Source: Nemertoderma westbladi
Lineage: Eukaryota > Xenacoelomorpha > Nemertodermatida > Nemertodermatidae
NCBI GenBank assembly: GCA_032718475.1
Contig: JAUCBJ010000122.1
Coordinates: 51,122-115,121, forward strand
Direction: 5' to 3'
Length of the DNA stretch: 64,000 bases
The notes beneath the pieces were generated by a model, which did no database searches, had not been told where the DNA came from, and saw nothing but the letters and a program-made list of their open reading frames with translations. Made by a program: the position numbers and the translations under genes. This document shows, in pieces, positions 54,785 to 64,000 of the stretch (position 1 is its first letter; the number at the start of each line of letters is the position of its first letter).

Positions 54785-56116
54785 CTAGAGAAGCTTATAC
54801 ATGCAGGCGGACCAACCAACTAATGCAAATAGAAAAGGCCAACCAATCAGACTAAGCAGGGGAGAAGCGTTCTGGAATCCGAAATAGTCGTTCAAGAGAC
54901 CACCGAAAATTAAGCCGGTCATATTCCCCACGCCGAAGGCAATTCTTAGCAATTGTTGAAGCAGAGATCTCGTATCTACGTTGTCGGGGTAACCAGAAAC
55001 CACCACAGCCAGTCGAGTTTGAATTTCTAGAGCTGGTATCATACACATTCCGAAACCTATTCCAAGAAAAGCACAGCCAATCAGAGAAACGGTAAGGGAA
55101 GAGGGGAAACCCAGGGCTTGTGTAGGACCTACCAGTAACATAGATAACAGTAGGCTTATCAAACCAATCACAGTAGGGTAAATAGGTTTCAATTTATTTA
55201 TCAAATACGTAACAATTAAAGATGCAGGGAGTACACACGTTGGATAAACCATGCAATAACCGCCAATTTTGTATTGGCTTTCTTTGTAATAATCATGTAG
55301 ATATGCGGCATAATTTGCCGCAACAAAAGTACCCATAATCGCGGCGTATAAGTTGGAAATAAATAAAAGTGTAATTCCGGGATTTTTTAATAATCCAATG
55401 TAAGTAGGGCGATCTTCAAAGGTTTCACATCTGTCTGAAAGATAGGAGGGAGACTCGAACCAGCAATATAGGATAACAGCTAGGAACAGCAGACTGGATG
55501 TAAAGAAAGGGAACTCGTAACCCGATGCGGCATAAATAATCGAACCAAACGGTGGAGCAAGTGCAAAACCGAGGGTAGAAATAAACACGGAGAGACTCGC
55601 TAGCGATGATCGGTGTCTGGGATACAATTCCATGAGCAAATTGTAAGAATATATATGACTTATACAGAGACCAATGGTTTCCATAAATCGTATTAAAAAA
55701 CAACAGAATACAAACCATCCATTGTTAGGTATATATATCAGAAATCCAAAGGTTAATTGAGAAATTTGAGCGATTAAACCGAAAACTCCAAAAGATATAG
55801 AAGTTCCCCAGTTGGTGATAGAATGCGGAAAAATTGAGTAACTCAAAAGTCGCGCCACTGCATACGTCGAAAATAGTAATCCAATCAGAGTTTTGGACCA
55901 ACCCCGATCTTCTACAACTATTGGGAAGAAAGATTCCAATAAATTGCATCCCCAACCTGGTACGAGTTGATAGAATAGTAACAAAGTTATCAATAAACGA
56001 AATCTCCAGCTTGTTTGGCAAAATGTATTTTCTACAATTTCTTCGCGAGTGCTCACTTGTGCAGTTTTGCTTGTTGACATCTTTGTAGAAAAATAAATTT
56101 TGCAGTTTTCATTCAC
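54785..56116 (-). CDS. MFS transporter, SLC18B1-like, copy A (443 aa)
   Basis: An intact 443-residue protein with about 12 membrane segments. It shares with the gene at 2078 the SFFPIVVEDRGWSKT loop after segment 1 (SLC18B1-type), a motif C-like LGFALAPPFGS in segment 5, and NVDTRSLLQQ near the C terminus. The expected role is secondary transport across a vesicle or plasma membrane; the substrate is unknown. It differs from copy B (61872-63203) at only three residues: Phe versus Ser in GIG[F/S]GM, Gly versus Ala in AF[G/A]VGN, Leu versus Met in ASP[L/M]LS. An alternative start at Met13 (MSTSKTAQ) would remove a short odd leader. Intronless like its relatives. Confidence 0.88.
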   Translation of the reverse strand: MNENCKIYFSTKMSTSKTAQVSTREEIVENTFCQTSWRFRLLITLLLFYQLVPGWGCNLLESFFPIVVEDRGWSKTLIGLLFSTYAVARLLSYSIFPHSITNWGTSISFGVFGLIAQISQLTFGFLIYIPNNGWFVFCCFLIRFMETIGLCISHIYSYNLLMELYPRHRSSLASLSVFISTLGFALAPPFGSIIYAASGYEFPFFTSSLLFLAVILYCWFESPSYLSDRCETFEDRPTYIGLLKNPGITLLFISNLYAAIMGTFVAANYAAYLHDYYKESQYKIGGYCMVYPTCVLPASLIVTYLINKLKPIYPTVIGLISLLLSMLLVGPTQALGFPSSLTVSLIGCAFLGIGFGMCMIPALEIQTRLAVVVSGYPDNVDTRSLLQQLLRIAFGVGNMTGLIFGGLLNDYFGFQNASPLLSLIGWPFLFALVGWSACMYKLL

Positions 56117-56745
56117 TGATAAATGGTTTATGCCAACACTAATTAATAGTGGCCGATTTTAATTATCGTAAATATATAACTAGTGGTGTATTGTTTAAAT
56201 GACTTTATTAGCTTTAAAATTACCACTACAAACTACCAATTTTACTTTAGGCCTAATTAGTAATTTGGTGTATTTAAAATTTAAAAAATGGTTTAAATTC
56301 AAACTATTGCATGAGCATAAAAGGATATTATTACATTTGTATTACATGAGTCAATAGACGAGTCAGTTTCTTACAAGAGATGTTATTGCCCTGTAAACTG
56401 GGCTACTCTGCCTTCTGCCTACTTTACTTCCCGGGCATCTACAGCAATATTAACTTAAAGGAAGAACAGGAGTCTTACACCCCCAATAAACCTGTTCCAA
56501 CCTGTTCTTCCTTTAAGTTAATATATACATAACAACCCCCTGTTAGTCAGTATGTCGTTAACATCAATTATCTACAGCAATGTCATACATTATTGTGTGG
56601 CGGCGACTGCAGTGAGGTTGCCAACATTCGGGGGTGATGTGGACCTGGTAAAGAAAGAAAGTCGATTGGGTTCAGTGGTTTCGGGTTTATGAGATAAATG
56701 TAAATATAACTGCAAAGAACATTTCGAGTAACACTTTGACTGTCT
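56117..56745. other. 5' region of MFS copy A
   Basis: Contains a hairpin at 56451-56522: arms TTAACTTAAAGGAAGAACAG-G and its exact complement (21 bp) around a 30-nt loop. There is no clear core promoter element. Identical sequence precedes copy B. Confidence 0.55.
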
Positions 56746-56988
56746 TTGACGCACCGGTGCGTCAAATGGTATACAATAGATTGTGCCATGACGCATATAT
56801 CCGTCATTGATTCAAACTGTGATGTAGAGGAAATGGTAGGTGATTTGTTAAAATTTCATGTGCCACCTTGTGAACAGATCCCAAATTCATTTTGTGACAT
56901 CATCCATGACGCATATATGCGTCATATGACCACTGCACAATGTCTTAAAAAATATATCGAGATTCAGGATTTGGAGGCAACTAGATAG
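56746..56988 (+). other. 80-codon frame and TGACGCA palindromes, unknown
   Basis: Three palindromes of the form TGACGCA-N4-TGCGTCA occur: TGACGCACCGGTGCGTCA (56748-56765, perfect), one with CCGTCA at 56785-56802, and ATGACGCATATATGCGTCAT (56907-56926, perfect). They resemble bZIP/CREB-type sites or element ends. The open frame across them (VEEMVGDLLKFHVPPCEQIP in the middle) is conserved in the duplicate from 63833 to the window end. I recognise no family, and coding status is unproven. Confidence 0.3.
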
Positions 56989-57227
56989 CTTTGTAATTGT
57001 GCCAGAATATGAAATCTATAATAAAGTTTTGGTGAGTGTGAAACAGAAAACACCAGACACAACCCAAAGGCTCTTCTTCTCTCTTGGCTATTACATCGCC
57101 ACACTATCTCCCAAGGAGTACACTCCGTAACTATCCAATACTTTTTTACTCCCCACATAGAACCCTGGTTTCCATTTTACCTCTGGCATTGCACAGACAA
57201 ACTAACCTTGCCTCAACAGAGCAACAC

Positions 57228-58520
57228 CCTGCAGACACACCAATCTTGCCTCCACCCAGCACCACCCTGCAGACACACCAACCTTGCCTCCACCCAGCAC
57301 CACCCTGCAGACACACCAACATTGCCTCCACCCAACACCACCCTGCAGACACACCAACCTCGCCTCCGCCCTGCAGACACACCAACCTTGCCTCCACCCA
57401 GCACCACCCTGCAGACACACCAACCTCGCCTCCACCCTGCAGATACACCAACCTTGCCTCCACCCAGCACCACCCTGCAGACACACTAACCTTGCCTCCA
57501 TCCTGCACCACCCTGCAGACACACTAACCTTGCCTCCACCCAGCATCACCCTGCAGTCACACCAACCTTGCCTCCACCCAGCACCACCCTGCAGACACAC
57601 CAACCTTGCCTCCACCATTCAGACACACCAACCATTCCTCCATCCAGCACCACCCTGCAGACACACCAACCTTGCCTCCACCCACCACCACCCTGCAGAC
57701 ACACCACCTTGCCTCCACCCAGCACCACCCTGCAGACACACCAACCTTGACTCCGCCCTGCAGACACACCAACCTTGCCTCCACCCAGCACCACCCTGCA
57801 GACACACCAAATTTGCCTACACCCAGCACCACCCTGCAGACACACCAACCTTGCCTCCACCCTACAGACACACCAACCATTCCTACACCCAGCACCACCC
57901 TGCCTGCAGACACACCAACATTGCCTCCACCCACCACCACCCTGAAGACACACCACCTTGCCTCCACCCAGCACCACCCTGCAGACACACCAACCTCGAC
58001 TCCGCCCTGCAGACACACCAACCTGGCCTCCACCCAGCACCACCCTGCAGTCACATCAACCTTGCCTCCACCCAGCACCACCCTGCAGACACACCAATCT
58101 TGCCTCCAGCAGCACCACCCTGCAGACACACCAACCTTGCCTCCACCCAGCACCACCCTGCAGACACACCACCTTGCCTCCACCCAGCTCCACCCTGCAG
58201 ACACACCACCTTGCCTCCACCCAGCACCACCCTGCAGATACACCAACCTTTCCTCCACCCAGCACCACCATGCAGTCACATCAACCTTGCCTCCACCCAG
58301 CACCACCCTGCCCTGCAGACATACCAACCTTGCCTCCACACAGCACCACCCTGCAGACATACCAACCTTGCCTCCACCCAGCACCACCCTGCAGACACAC
58401 CACCTTGCCTCCACCCAGCACCACCCTGCAGACACACCAACCTTTCCTCCACCCAGCACCATCCTGCAGATACAACAACCTTTCCCCCTACCCAGCACCA
58501 CCCTGCAGACACACCAACTG
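57228..58520. repeat. 38-bp minisatellite, about 34 copies, stop-free in several frames
   Basis: Unit CCAACCTTGCCTCCACCCAG-CACCACCCTGCAGACACA, with some shorter units lacking the CCCAGCACCA part. The unit has no stop in any plus frame and its length is 2 modulo 3, so each plus frame is open and spells the same 38-residue peptide cycle. Frames of 447 and 346 codons result on the plus strand, and one of 346 codons on the minus strand. I treat them as by-products of the repeat. Confidence 0.95.
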
Positions 58521-58829
58521 AGATTCCACACATTCAAAGTGACAGTCAAAGTGTTAAAGAAGAAAGTCGCACCAATCGCTATACACACGCCATTCAACAG
58601 ATACAGTATGTCCCTTTCACAATCTAAAACACTTAATAGAACATAGTTTTATTCTAGTATTAGTTTGACTACGAAATGGTATAACATAAATTATAGTTTG
58701 AAAAAGACCAAGGGTAAAACAATGAAAAATTGTAGCACCAGAACTAACCTAAAAATACTGAAAAAAAAAGAAAAAATTATTAACGTAACCTAACTACAGT
58801 AAAATGAATAAATGGGTTAACCCTCTTTA

Positions 58830-59784
58830 CCGCACCAGTAAGTGGGTCTTCTGGACTCCGTCAATGGAAGGGGGGACCGTGGGAGCGCGGCGCAACCACA
58901 TGGCGGCGTTACCCTGCTACAGACAAACTTCCAGGCCCTGCAAGAGTTGCTGGGTTGTGTTGCCAGGGAAGAGGCCTCGACGGAGAGCCAGCAGCTGACC
59001 GACCTCCCGGATGGTTGATATTGTTTCATGGTCCCAACCCCCCAGGGCTTCGACAACAAGTGGTGTGAACTCCACCCCAGAAGCGCGGCATTCCTCTGTG
59101 TGCGCAGTCATCTTGCGGCCCCTCGCCACGGTGAGTGCGTGACCTGGGTGCACGGCAGACCCATGGATGGTGAGGGCCTGGAGGCTCGAGATGACCGTAA
59201 TATCTAAGGCCATTGGTTGTCCTCTGCGCCAGTTTGGCAGGAACACGTCAGCTGGTCTGCTGCGGGAACCGGCGACTATGCCAGGAACTTCCCTCCGGGG
59301 CGCTAGAGCAGCTGATTGAGCTGCAGTGTATACTGCATCCCGGAGAGAGTCGTGCCGACCGATACGGTCGCCGGCAGCACCACAACCCACAACCCACATT
59401 ATGGTGACCAAAGGAGTCAGAGACTGACTCACACACTGGACAGGAGGTTTGCTCAGAAGACATACGGACACCTAACCAATACCGTAGGCATGCCTGATAT
59501 ACTCCCTGTCCAGTATGTGAACTGTGAAGGCCACGTGATGTGGATGGGATCACTTGTAACCAGTCGCCGGCATGTGGCAAAGAGGTGGAGTGGGACAAGG
59601 TAATGGAATAGGTGTCGGGGGCGGTAGAGATCAGAACGTCATGGTTGGCGATGTCAAGGGCGTGTGAGAGGGCACGCTGAGTAATTGGAGAAGGGAGCAT
59701 GGATATTGAGGACCATGCAGGGTTCTTGGCCGTGACGGCAAGGCGATCAATCGCTGGTGTGATGAGTGAATAAAACGATGCCAC
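58830..59784 (-). pseudogene. Retrotransposon-like C-terminal region with a 7-bp duplication frameshift
   Basis: Minus strand. Upstream frame (59784-59248): SHALDIANHDV, PHAGDWLQVIPSTSRGL, a YRxG-like YWLGVRM, and a CPVC...D.FGHHNVGCG zinc-knuckle-like motif. Downstream frame (59471-58917): GDRIGRHDSLRDAVYTAAQS, RPADVFLPNWRRGQPMALDI, then a helical tail. Such HxxxCxxG...RHDxLRD...RPADV blocks are common at the C terminus of reverse-transcriptase-bearing repeats in marine invertebrates. The two frames meet at GTGGGTTGTGGGTTGTGG (about 59385-59402), where a 7-bp tandem duplication has shifted the frame. The polymerase part is missing. Confidence 0.7.
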
Positions 59785-61558
59785 TTTGAGTTTAAATAAA
59801 ATGTTTATTTCGTTTCGTTTCGTTAGGTTAAAAATAAAAGCCGGCAGGAATTCATCACGTAGGGAAAGTACAGGCTGAGCTGTTAATTAATAATTAGGCC
59901 AATGGAATGTAAGCAATATACGGTACAATGGTGGGAGGACAACAGCAACCGAATGGCACACCTAACTAAACTAATACAGAATACAAAGGGGGCCAATAAT
60001 GTGTACAGGGATGGCTGTGCGTGCATATGAACGGAATGTGGTTAGAAACCCACATAATTAATTATACACAATGTGCTAACAACATAACGACAGGAAGGAA
60101 TGTAAGGGAATGTAATGTCTACATGTAATAAATAGCGTGACATTGAGTTTACGGGGTGATATTGAGTTACGGGGTGAATGTCCGTTGTAATAAGGCTCAA
60201 GGGCGCGACACATTGATTTCTCTTTCTTCAACTCAGTGTCGGAGACCGTCAAAACTTCACAGTATTATGGAGGAGGTCACGACATCTCGATTGTGAAGAG
60301 AGAAAGTTACGGAAGTACGAGATGCCCGTGTCTGAGGTAAGAGATGCCCGTGACTGAAGTGAGGCAGGTGGATTTCACACCACTTAACTTCTACAGCTTT
60401 GGATGGCACCATTCGGCATCGGCAACTTATGTTTTCACCGAACTGTCAATCAGACTCGCAGATTAAAGCGAGGTCTGAAATTCCGCTTTGAGTTCGGTGG
60501 CGCCGCACCAGATTTACCCCTTACTGAAGTGTATTCGGCAGTATCGGTCGGCCTAGCTTATTACGATATTGGAGCAACTGTAATCCGATAAGCGGACTCT
60601 GACACGACTGCTTTACCGGAGTAAAGTGAGAGGCTCGAAGTCGGTGAATGAGGTTTATTTCGGTGTTCGGGGACCAACTAACTTGAATAAATAGTGTGTT
60701 GGGAAGTGTGAAAGATGTGGTGGCCCGGACAATTAGATTTGCATTTATTGTTACGGGATTAATGCATTAATGTGTGTGTTTTCTGTTTGTCATTCTGTGC
60801 GGTATTCTATTGCTTATTAATAAATTTGAATTACATGTTTTTAAAAACAATAGTTACCCTATTAATTGTAAACTATTAATCTATATCAACAAGCTGCAAT
60901 AAAATATAACGGAATTTGCTTTACACCAAATTCCGCACATAATTTGAAAAATATATTGAGCAATATTGCAAAGATAAGTTGGGCTTATCAGATCTACAGT
61001 ATAATAATATTGCAAATTAATAATTAATTAAACATTATATTAAAATACCAAAAATGCATTCGTCAGTGGCTAACTCGACCGTACCTAAACTAACATACTA
61101 ACACAATACTCAAACTATAAGACTTCTTCCTATAACTACTTACTACAGTAGCACAACACTGTGTTGGTCAAAGTCAAAATAAATGTTACATAAGCGAAAC
61201 TTTTGAGTGAAATTTTAAATTTGACAAAATATAGGAACATTATATGCCATTCGAAAGCTCTTGGCGAATTGAATTCGAATCTGGCAATGAAACATAAAAA
61301 TAACATAACAGTAAGTCCATATTGTCCAAAAACTGATTTATGTGAACCACATCTACAGTTTTTATGGTATTACATGAAACACAGTTAGTACTCACAGTAG
61401 AAACACAGTTAGTACTCACAGACTACATTATAATGTAGACCATGAGCCATTATTTCCACAGAGTTTGTAGGTGGTTGCTCATGGTATTCATTAAATGTAT
61501 ATTTTTGTGAAGGGTTTGTGTAGACCATGAACTAAATTGATTCAAAACTGTAGCAGTA
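59785..61558. other. Spacer of the tandem duplication, no clear gene
   Basis: 60230-60660 is less AT-rich and holds a 62-codon frame (60403-60591) preceded by an AG, which could be an exon; no family is recognised. A 21-bp tandem doublet (ACACAGTTAGTACTCACAG) lies at about 61379-61419. The rest is featureless. Confidence 0.35.
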
Positions 61559-64000
61559 TCGAGGTTAAGACCCCTAAATCCCTTCCTATATAATCCAATA
61601 AACTTAACTGACCACATACCACATTGCTGATGATTTGAGTTTAATGTCAGTAACTTAGGCTGGAGACAAACTCTGATCGCTGTGGAGCTTATCAAATCCT
61701 ACAGTATTATACTGTACAATATGTAGGCCTATATGAATGGGAAAATACAACCCAACATGACACTACACACGTAAATAGGGACGCCAAACTATCTGTTTCA
61801 AATGTTATGCGAATCCCATTAAGATTTGTAGAAACATTAAGGGAGGTTGAGTGTTGTAACTGACATATCTTCTAGAGAAGCTTATACATGCAGGCGGACC
61901 AACCAACTAATGCAAATAGAAAAGGCCAACCAATCAGACTAAGCATTGGAGAAGCGTTCTGGAATCCGAAATAGTCGTTCAAGAGACCACCGAAAATTAA
62001 GCCGGTCATATTCCCCACGGCGAAGGCAATTCTTAGCAATTGTTGAAGCAGAGATCTCGTATCTACGTTGTCGGGATAACCAGAAACCACCACAGCCAGT
62101 CGAGTTTGAATTTCTAGAGCTGGTATCATACACATTCCGGAACCTATTCCAAGAAAAGCGCAGCCAATCAGAGAAACGGTAAGGGAAGAAGGGAAACCCA
62201 GGGCTTGTGTAGGACCTACCAGTAACATAGATAACAGTAGGCTTATCAAACCAATCACAGTAGGGTAAATAGGTTTCAATTTATTTATCAAATACGTAAC
62301 AATTAAAGATGCAGGGAGTACACACGTTGGATAAACCATGCAATAACCGCCAATTTTGTATTGGCTTTCTTTGTAATAATCATGTAGATATGCGGCATAA
62401 TTTGCCGCAACAAAAGTACCCATAATCGCGGCGTATAAGTTGGAAATAAATAAAAGTGTAATTCCGGGATTTTTTAATAATCCAATGTAAGTAGGGCGAT
62501 CTTCAAAGGTTTCACATCTGTCTGAAAGATAGGAGGGAGACTCGAACCAGCAATATAGGATAACAGCTAGGAACAGCAGACTGGATGTAAAGAAAGGGAA
62601 CTCGTAACCCGATGCGGCATAAATAATCGAACCAAACGGTGGAGCAAGTGCAAAACCGAGGGTAGAAATAAACACGGAGAGACTCGCTAGCGATGATCGG
62701 TGTCTGGGATACAATTCCATGAGCAAATTGTAAGAATATATATGACTTATACAGAGACCAATGGTTTCCATAAATCGTATTAAAAAACAACAGAATACAA
62801 ACCATCCATTGTTAGGTATATATATCAGAAATCCAAAGGTTAATTGAGAAATTTGAGCGATTAAACCGAAAACTCCAAAAGATATAGAAGTTCCCCAGTT
62901 GGTGATAGAATGCGGAAAAATTGAGTAACTCAAAAGTCGCGCCACTGCATACGTCGAAAATAGTAATCCAATCAGAGTTTTGGACCAACCCCGATCTTCT
63001 ACAACTATTGGGAAGAAAGATTCCAATAAATTGCATCCCCAACCTGGTACGAGTTGATAGAATAGTAACAAAGTTATCAATAAACGAAATCTCCAGCTTG
63101 TTTGGCAAAATGTATTTTCTACAATTTCTTCGCGAGTGCTCACTTGTGCAGTTTTGCTTGTTGACATCTTTGTAGAAAAATAAATTTTGCAGTTTTCATT
63201 CACTGATAAATGGTTTATGCCAACACTAATTAATAGTGGCCGATTTTAATTATCGTAAATATATAACTAGTGGTGTATTGTTTAAATGACTTTATTAGCT
63301 TTAAAATTACCACTACAAACTACCAATTTTACTTTAGGCCTAATTAGTAATTTGGTGTATTTAAAATTTAAAAAATGGTTTAAATTCAAACTATTGCATG
63401 AGCATAAAAGGATATTATTACATTTGTATTACATGAGTCAATAGACGAGTCAGTTTCTTACAAGAGATGTTATTGCCCTGTAAACTGGGCTACTCTGCCT
63501 TCTGCCTACTTTACTTCCCGGGCATCTACAGCAATATTAACTTAAAGGAAGAACAGGAGTCTTACACCCCCAATAAACCTGTTCCAACCTGTTCTTCCTT
63601 TAAGTTAATATATACATAACAACCCCCTGTTAGTCAGTATGTCGTTAACATCAATTATCTACAGCAATGTCATACATTATTGTGTGGCGGCGACTGCAGT
63701 GAGGTTGCCAACATTCGGGGGTGATGTGGACCTGGTAAAGAAAGAAAGTCGATTGGGTTCAGTGGTTTCGGGTTTATGAGATAAATGTAAATATAACTGC
63801 AAAGAACATTTCGAGTAACACTTTGACTGTCTTTGACGCACCGGTGCGTCAAATGGTATACAATAGATTGTGCCATGACGCATATATCCGTCATTGATTC
63901 AAACTGTGATGTAGAGGAAATGGTAGGTGATTTGTTAAAATTTCATGTGCCACCTTGTGAACAGATCCCAAATTCATTTTGTGACATCATCCATGACGCA
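61559..64000. repeat. Segmental tandem duplication, right copy (continues past window)
   Basis: Counterpart of 54476-56913. Few substitutions are visible, and a 4-bp indel (CATACCACATTGC versus CATCGTTGC) lies near its left end. The hairpin recurs at 63538-63609, and the first two TGACGCA palindromes recur at 63835 and 63872. The window ends inside the equivalent of the third. Confidence 0.95.
61872..63203 (-). CDS. MFS transporter, SLC18B1-like, copy B (443 aa)
   Basis: Full-length duplicate of the gene at 54785-56116, with the same length, start context and intronless structure and only three amino acid differences, all in the C-terminal half. Two lie in or next to membrane segments (Ser for Phe in GIGSGM, Ala for Gly in AFAVGN). 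The upstream sequence is identical over at least 800 bp as far as can be seen, so both copies probably share regulation. The frame is intact, so neither copy has visibly begun to decay. Membrane topology and SLC18B1-type motifs are as in copy A. Confidence 0.88.
   Translation of the reverse strand: MNENCKIYFSTKMSTSKTAQVSTREEIVENTFCQTSWRFRLLITLLLFYQLVPGWGCNLLESFFPIVVEDRGWSKTLIGLLFSTYAVARLLSYSIFPHSITNWGTSISFGVFGLIAQISQLTFGFLIYIPNNGWFVFCCFLIRFMETIGLCISHIYSYNLLMELYPRHRSSLASLSVFISTLGFALAPPFGSIIYAASGYEFPFFTSSLLFLAVILYCWFESPSYLSDRCETFEDRPTYIGLLKNPGITLLFISNLYAAIMGTFVAANYAAYLHDYYKESQYKIGGYCMVYPTCVLPASLIVTYLINKLKPIYPTVIGLISLLLSMLLVGPTQALGFPSSLTVSLIGCAFLGIGSGMCMIPALEIQTRLAVVVSGYPDNVDTRSLLQQLLRIAFAVGNMTGLIFGGLLNDYFGFQNASPMLSLIGWPFLFALVGWSACMYKLL

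Larger units (their letters stand above)
54476..56913. repeat. Segmental tandem duplication, left copy
   Basis: Matches 61559-64000 (window end) in direct orientation. From about 54540 on, the offset is a constant 7087 bp with no indel over more than 2.3 kb. Similarity starts abruptly at TCGAGGTTAAGACCCCT. The copy contains one MFS gene, a hairpin and three TGACGCA palindromes. Confidence 0.95.

Noticed and set aside
55834-56088. Frames antisense or out of frame to the MFS genes, repeated at 62921 and elsewhere
   Set aside because: Shadows of the transporter genes duplicated with them.
57284-58627. 447-codon and 346-codon open frames (both strands) at the 38-bp array as genes
   Set aside because: They arise from the stop-free repeat unit; all plus frames give the same cycle and there is no domain, splice context or start preference.

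Overview
This window looks like a repeat-rich, AT-rich genome of an invertebrate animal. Genes are split by introns of up to about 13.5 kb. Splice sites are the usual GT...AG type, and the sequence is full of transposons, SINEs, LINE fragments, MITEs and minisatellites. Frequent short GTAGGCCTAC-type words and the gene content (nidogen-like, LOXHD1/PLAT-like, SLC18B1-like, Rho, SF3B2) fit a marine invertebrate, possibly an echinoderm or hemichordate. That last placement is inference and cannot be settled from the sequence alone.

Layout. (1) 1-17951, minus strand: a nidogen-like secreted protein gene. I rebuilt four phase-consistent coding exons: 17951-17208, 16804-16648, 13937-13692, and 152-1, which runs off the left edge. 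They encode signal peptide, EGF, G2F, then EGF pairs. Its large third intron holds an intronless SLC18B1-like MFS gene on the opposite strand (2078-3385), a piggyBac transposon with an intact 689-residue transposase (6973-9042), and a 2-kb duplicated block around that transposon. It also holds a TTAA-flanked MITE with poly-C. Intron 2 is filled by 30 copies of a 74-bp repeat made of the exon 2 tail plus its own splice donor. (2) 18-26.5 kb: no gene recognised; a SINE, a 34-bp minisatellite of about 64 copies split by a LINE insertion, and a small minisatellite. (3) 26514-37040, plus strand: a complete four-exon Rho-family GTPase with an odd C terminus. Its intron 1 carries about 45 copies of a 41-bp repeat. 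Its intron 3 carries LINE pieces, one of them fused in frame to a 30-bp minisatellite. (4) 37-42.6 kb: two MITEs, then the 3' end of a PLAT-domain (LOXHD1-like) gene on the minus strand with exon-restricted near-identity between two domains. (5) 43-47.6 kb: nested inverted-repeat elements. (6) 47657-50623, plus strand: an intronless SF3B2 (SF3b145), followed at once by a hAT-like MITE with very long inverted repeats. (7) 54.4-64 kb: two nearly identical SLC18B1-like MFS genes on the minus strand. They are a tandem duplication with a 7087-bp period, and the spacer holds a 38-bp minisatellite and a frameshifted LINE fragment.

The genes do not form one pathway. The nidogen-like protein would act in extracellular matrix, the PLAT protein probably at membranes, the three MFS proteins in transport, the Rho protein in cytoskeletal signalling and SF3B2 in U2 snRNP branch-site recognition. 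The most striking feature of the window is the tandem amplification of a 5' splice site inside a functional-looking gene.
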